Below are positions 63,542-64,000 of a stretch of 64,000 nucleotides of DNA, piece after piece. Both the position numbers and the translations under genes were made by a program. Position 1 is the stretch's first letter. Every line of letters begins with the position of its first letter. The stretch is from Salegentibacter mishustinae. Its GTDB lineage: Bacteria > Bacteroidota > Bacteroidia > Flavobacteriales > Flavobacteriaceae. Where the stretch lies: positions 434,001 to 498,000 of the forward strand of contig NZ_LLKN01000002.1 in the NCBI RefSeq assembly GCF_002900095.1, written 5' to 3'. The notes beneath the pieces are model-generated. The model was not told the DNA's origin. It did no database searches and saw only the letters and a program-made list of their open reading frames with translations.

Positions 63542-64000
63542 TTAATCAAAATCAATATAATCTGTAGGGTCTACGGGCACGGCTTCATTCCAAAGCTCAA
63601 AATGTAAATGAGGGCCGGTAGTATATTCTCCGGTAGAACCGGCAGTTGCAATAACTTCTCCCCTTCTCACATTTTCGCCCTGTTCTTTAGATAGGGAAGC
63701 GTTGTGCTTGTAAACAGATAACAACCCATATTCATGCTTAATAATAATTACGTAACCGGTTTCTGTAGTCCATTCTGAAAAAATAACACGACCATCGGCT
63801 ACAGATTTAACCGGAGTGTTCTTAGCAACCACAATATCTACAGCATAGTGTTTGTCTTTAGCATCATAGCCTTCAGAAATTGAACCTTTAACCGGTGGAA
63901 ATAAAGAAAAATCTATATTATCTGTAGCAGAGGGCAACACGTTGTATTTATCTTCCTGGGCAACTTCTTCCCGCAAAAGAGAATCGGCGCGAGAGGGTTC
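63542..64000 (-). CDS. M23-family metallopeptidase, C-terminal part (truncated by window edge)
   Basis: The reading frame runs open to the window edge; the only start-like codon inside is a TTG at 63976, so the gene continues beyond. The visible 150 residues hold a LytM/M23 domain: KHYAVDIVVAKNTPVKSVADGRV (the HxxxD zinc motif) and GPHLHFELW (HxH). It cleaves peptidoglycan cross-links or stem peptides, or regulates amidases if inactive, but the ligands look intact. It is encoded ahead of GH3 on the same strand. Confidence 0.9.
   Translation of the reverse strand, partial: EPSRADSLLREEVAQEDKYNVLPSATDNIDFSLFPPVKGSISEGYDAKDKHYAVDIVVAKNTPVKSVADGRVIFSEWTTETGYVIIIKHEYGLLSVYKHNASLSKEQGENVRRGEVIATAGSTGEYTTGPHLHFELWNEAVPVDPTDYIDFD

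Overview
The window is 64 kb of a low-GC, gene-dense chromosome from a member of the Flavobacteriaceae (Bacteroidota). Evidence for this is the recurrent sigma-ABfr-type promoter (TTG, about 20 bp, TAnnTTTG), the scarcity of Shine-Dalgarno sequences, lineage-typical proteins (IPExxxVDY-like, DUF4254-, DUF6427- and DUF6341-like, a GH3-family enzyme, a long amidophosphoribosyltransferase), SusD-free housekeeping operons, and short dispersed palindromes. The gene content recalls the Salegentibacter/Gramella/Zunongwangia group, but that genus-level placement is a guess. No phage, insertion sequence, CRISPR array or rRNA operon is visible, and most of the window is ordinary core genome.

Layout. 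1-0.5 kb: 3' end of an isoaspartyl peptidase/asparaginase. 0.5-7.7 kb: outer-membrane phospholipase A, then a GbsR/MarR-type regulator and a three-gene RND efflux operon; the phospholipase and the regulator share a matching palindromic operator. 7.8-13.7 kb: thioredoxin, small accessory genes, DNA polymerase IV, pyruvate kinase. 13.7-20.3 kb: acpP-fabF-rnc-(IPExxxVDY)-pyk operon on the minus strand facing purN-rnhA, a PfkB kinase and a purF-like gene. 20.3-21.0 kb: a gene-free stretch holding three tandem homologous small-RNA genes. 21.0-31.6 kb: superoxide dismutase, the two AddAB-type helicase/nuclease subunits separated by kbl and an OmpA/TSP3 protein, and an alpha/beta hydrolase. 31.6-32.0 kb: tRNA-Ala(GGC) with decayed tandem copies behind it. 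32-38.4 kb: acetyltransferase, MATE pump, enoyl-CoA hydratase followed by three tiny membrane proteins, a 2OG-Fe(II) oxygenase, queD, lpxH. 38.4-50 kb: recJ, adenine deaminase, a uracil-DNA glycosylase-like gene, rsmI, tdk, alr, mscL, asd, prolyl oligopeptidase. 50-64 kb: heptosyltransferase-like GT9, DUF4254, an orphan adenine methyltransferase, membrane protein, purD, a PaaK/CapK-like ligase, and a minus-strand surface-polysaccharide cluster (GT2, UXS, rfbD, rfbC, a DUF with a nucleoside-phosphorylase signature, GH3, M23 peptidase).

Most interesting: (1) three tandem ~75-nt sRNA genes (about 20357-21018), each with its own promoter, a conserved hairpin, a shared single-stranded G-rich segment and an intrinsic terminator whose stem is preserved by a G.U to G-C change; (2) a GbsR-type operator pair tying outer-membrane phospholipase to an efflux pump; (3) a degenerate tRNA-Ala tandem array whose anticodon and T arms have been replaced by palindromes; (4) three consecutive single-helix microproteins. 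Palindromic repeats have also crept into the coding ends of queD and a GT9 gene.
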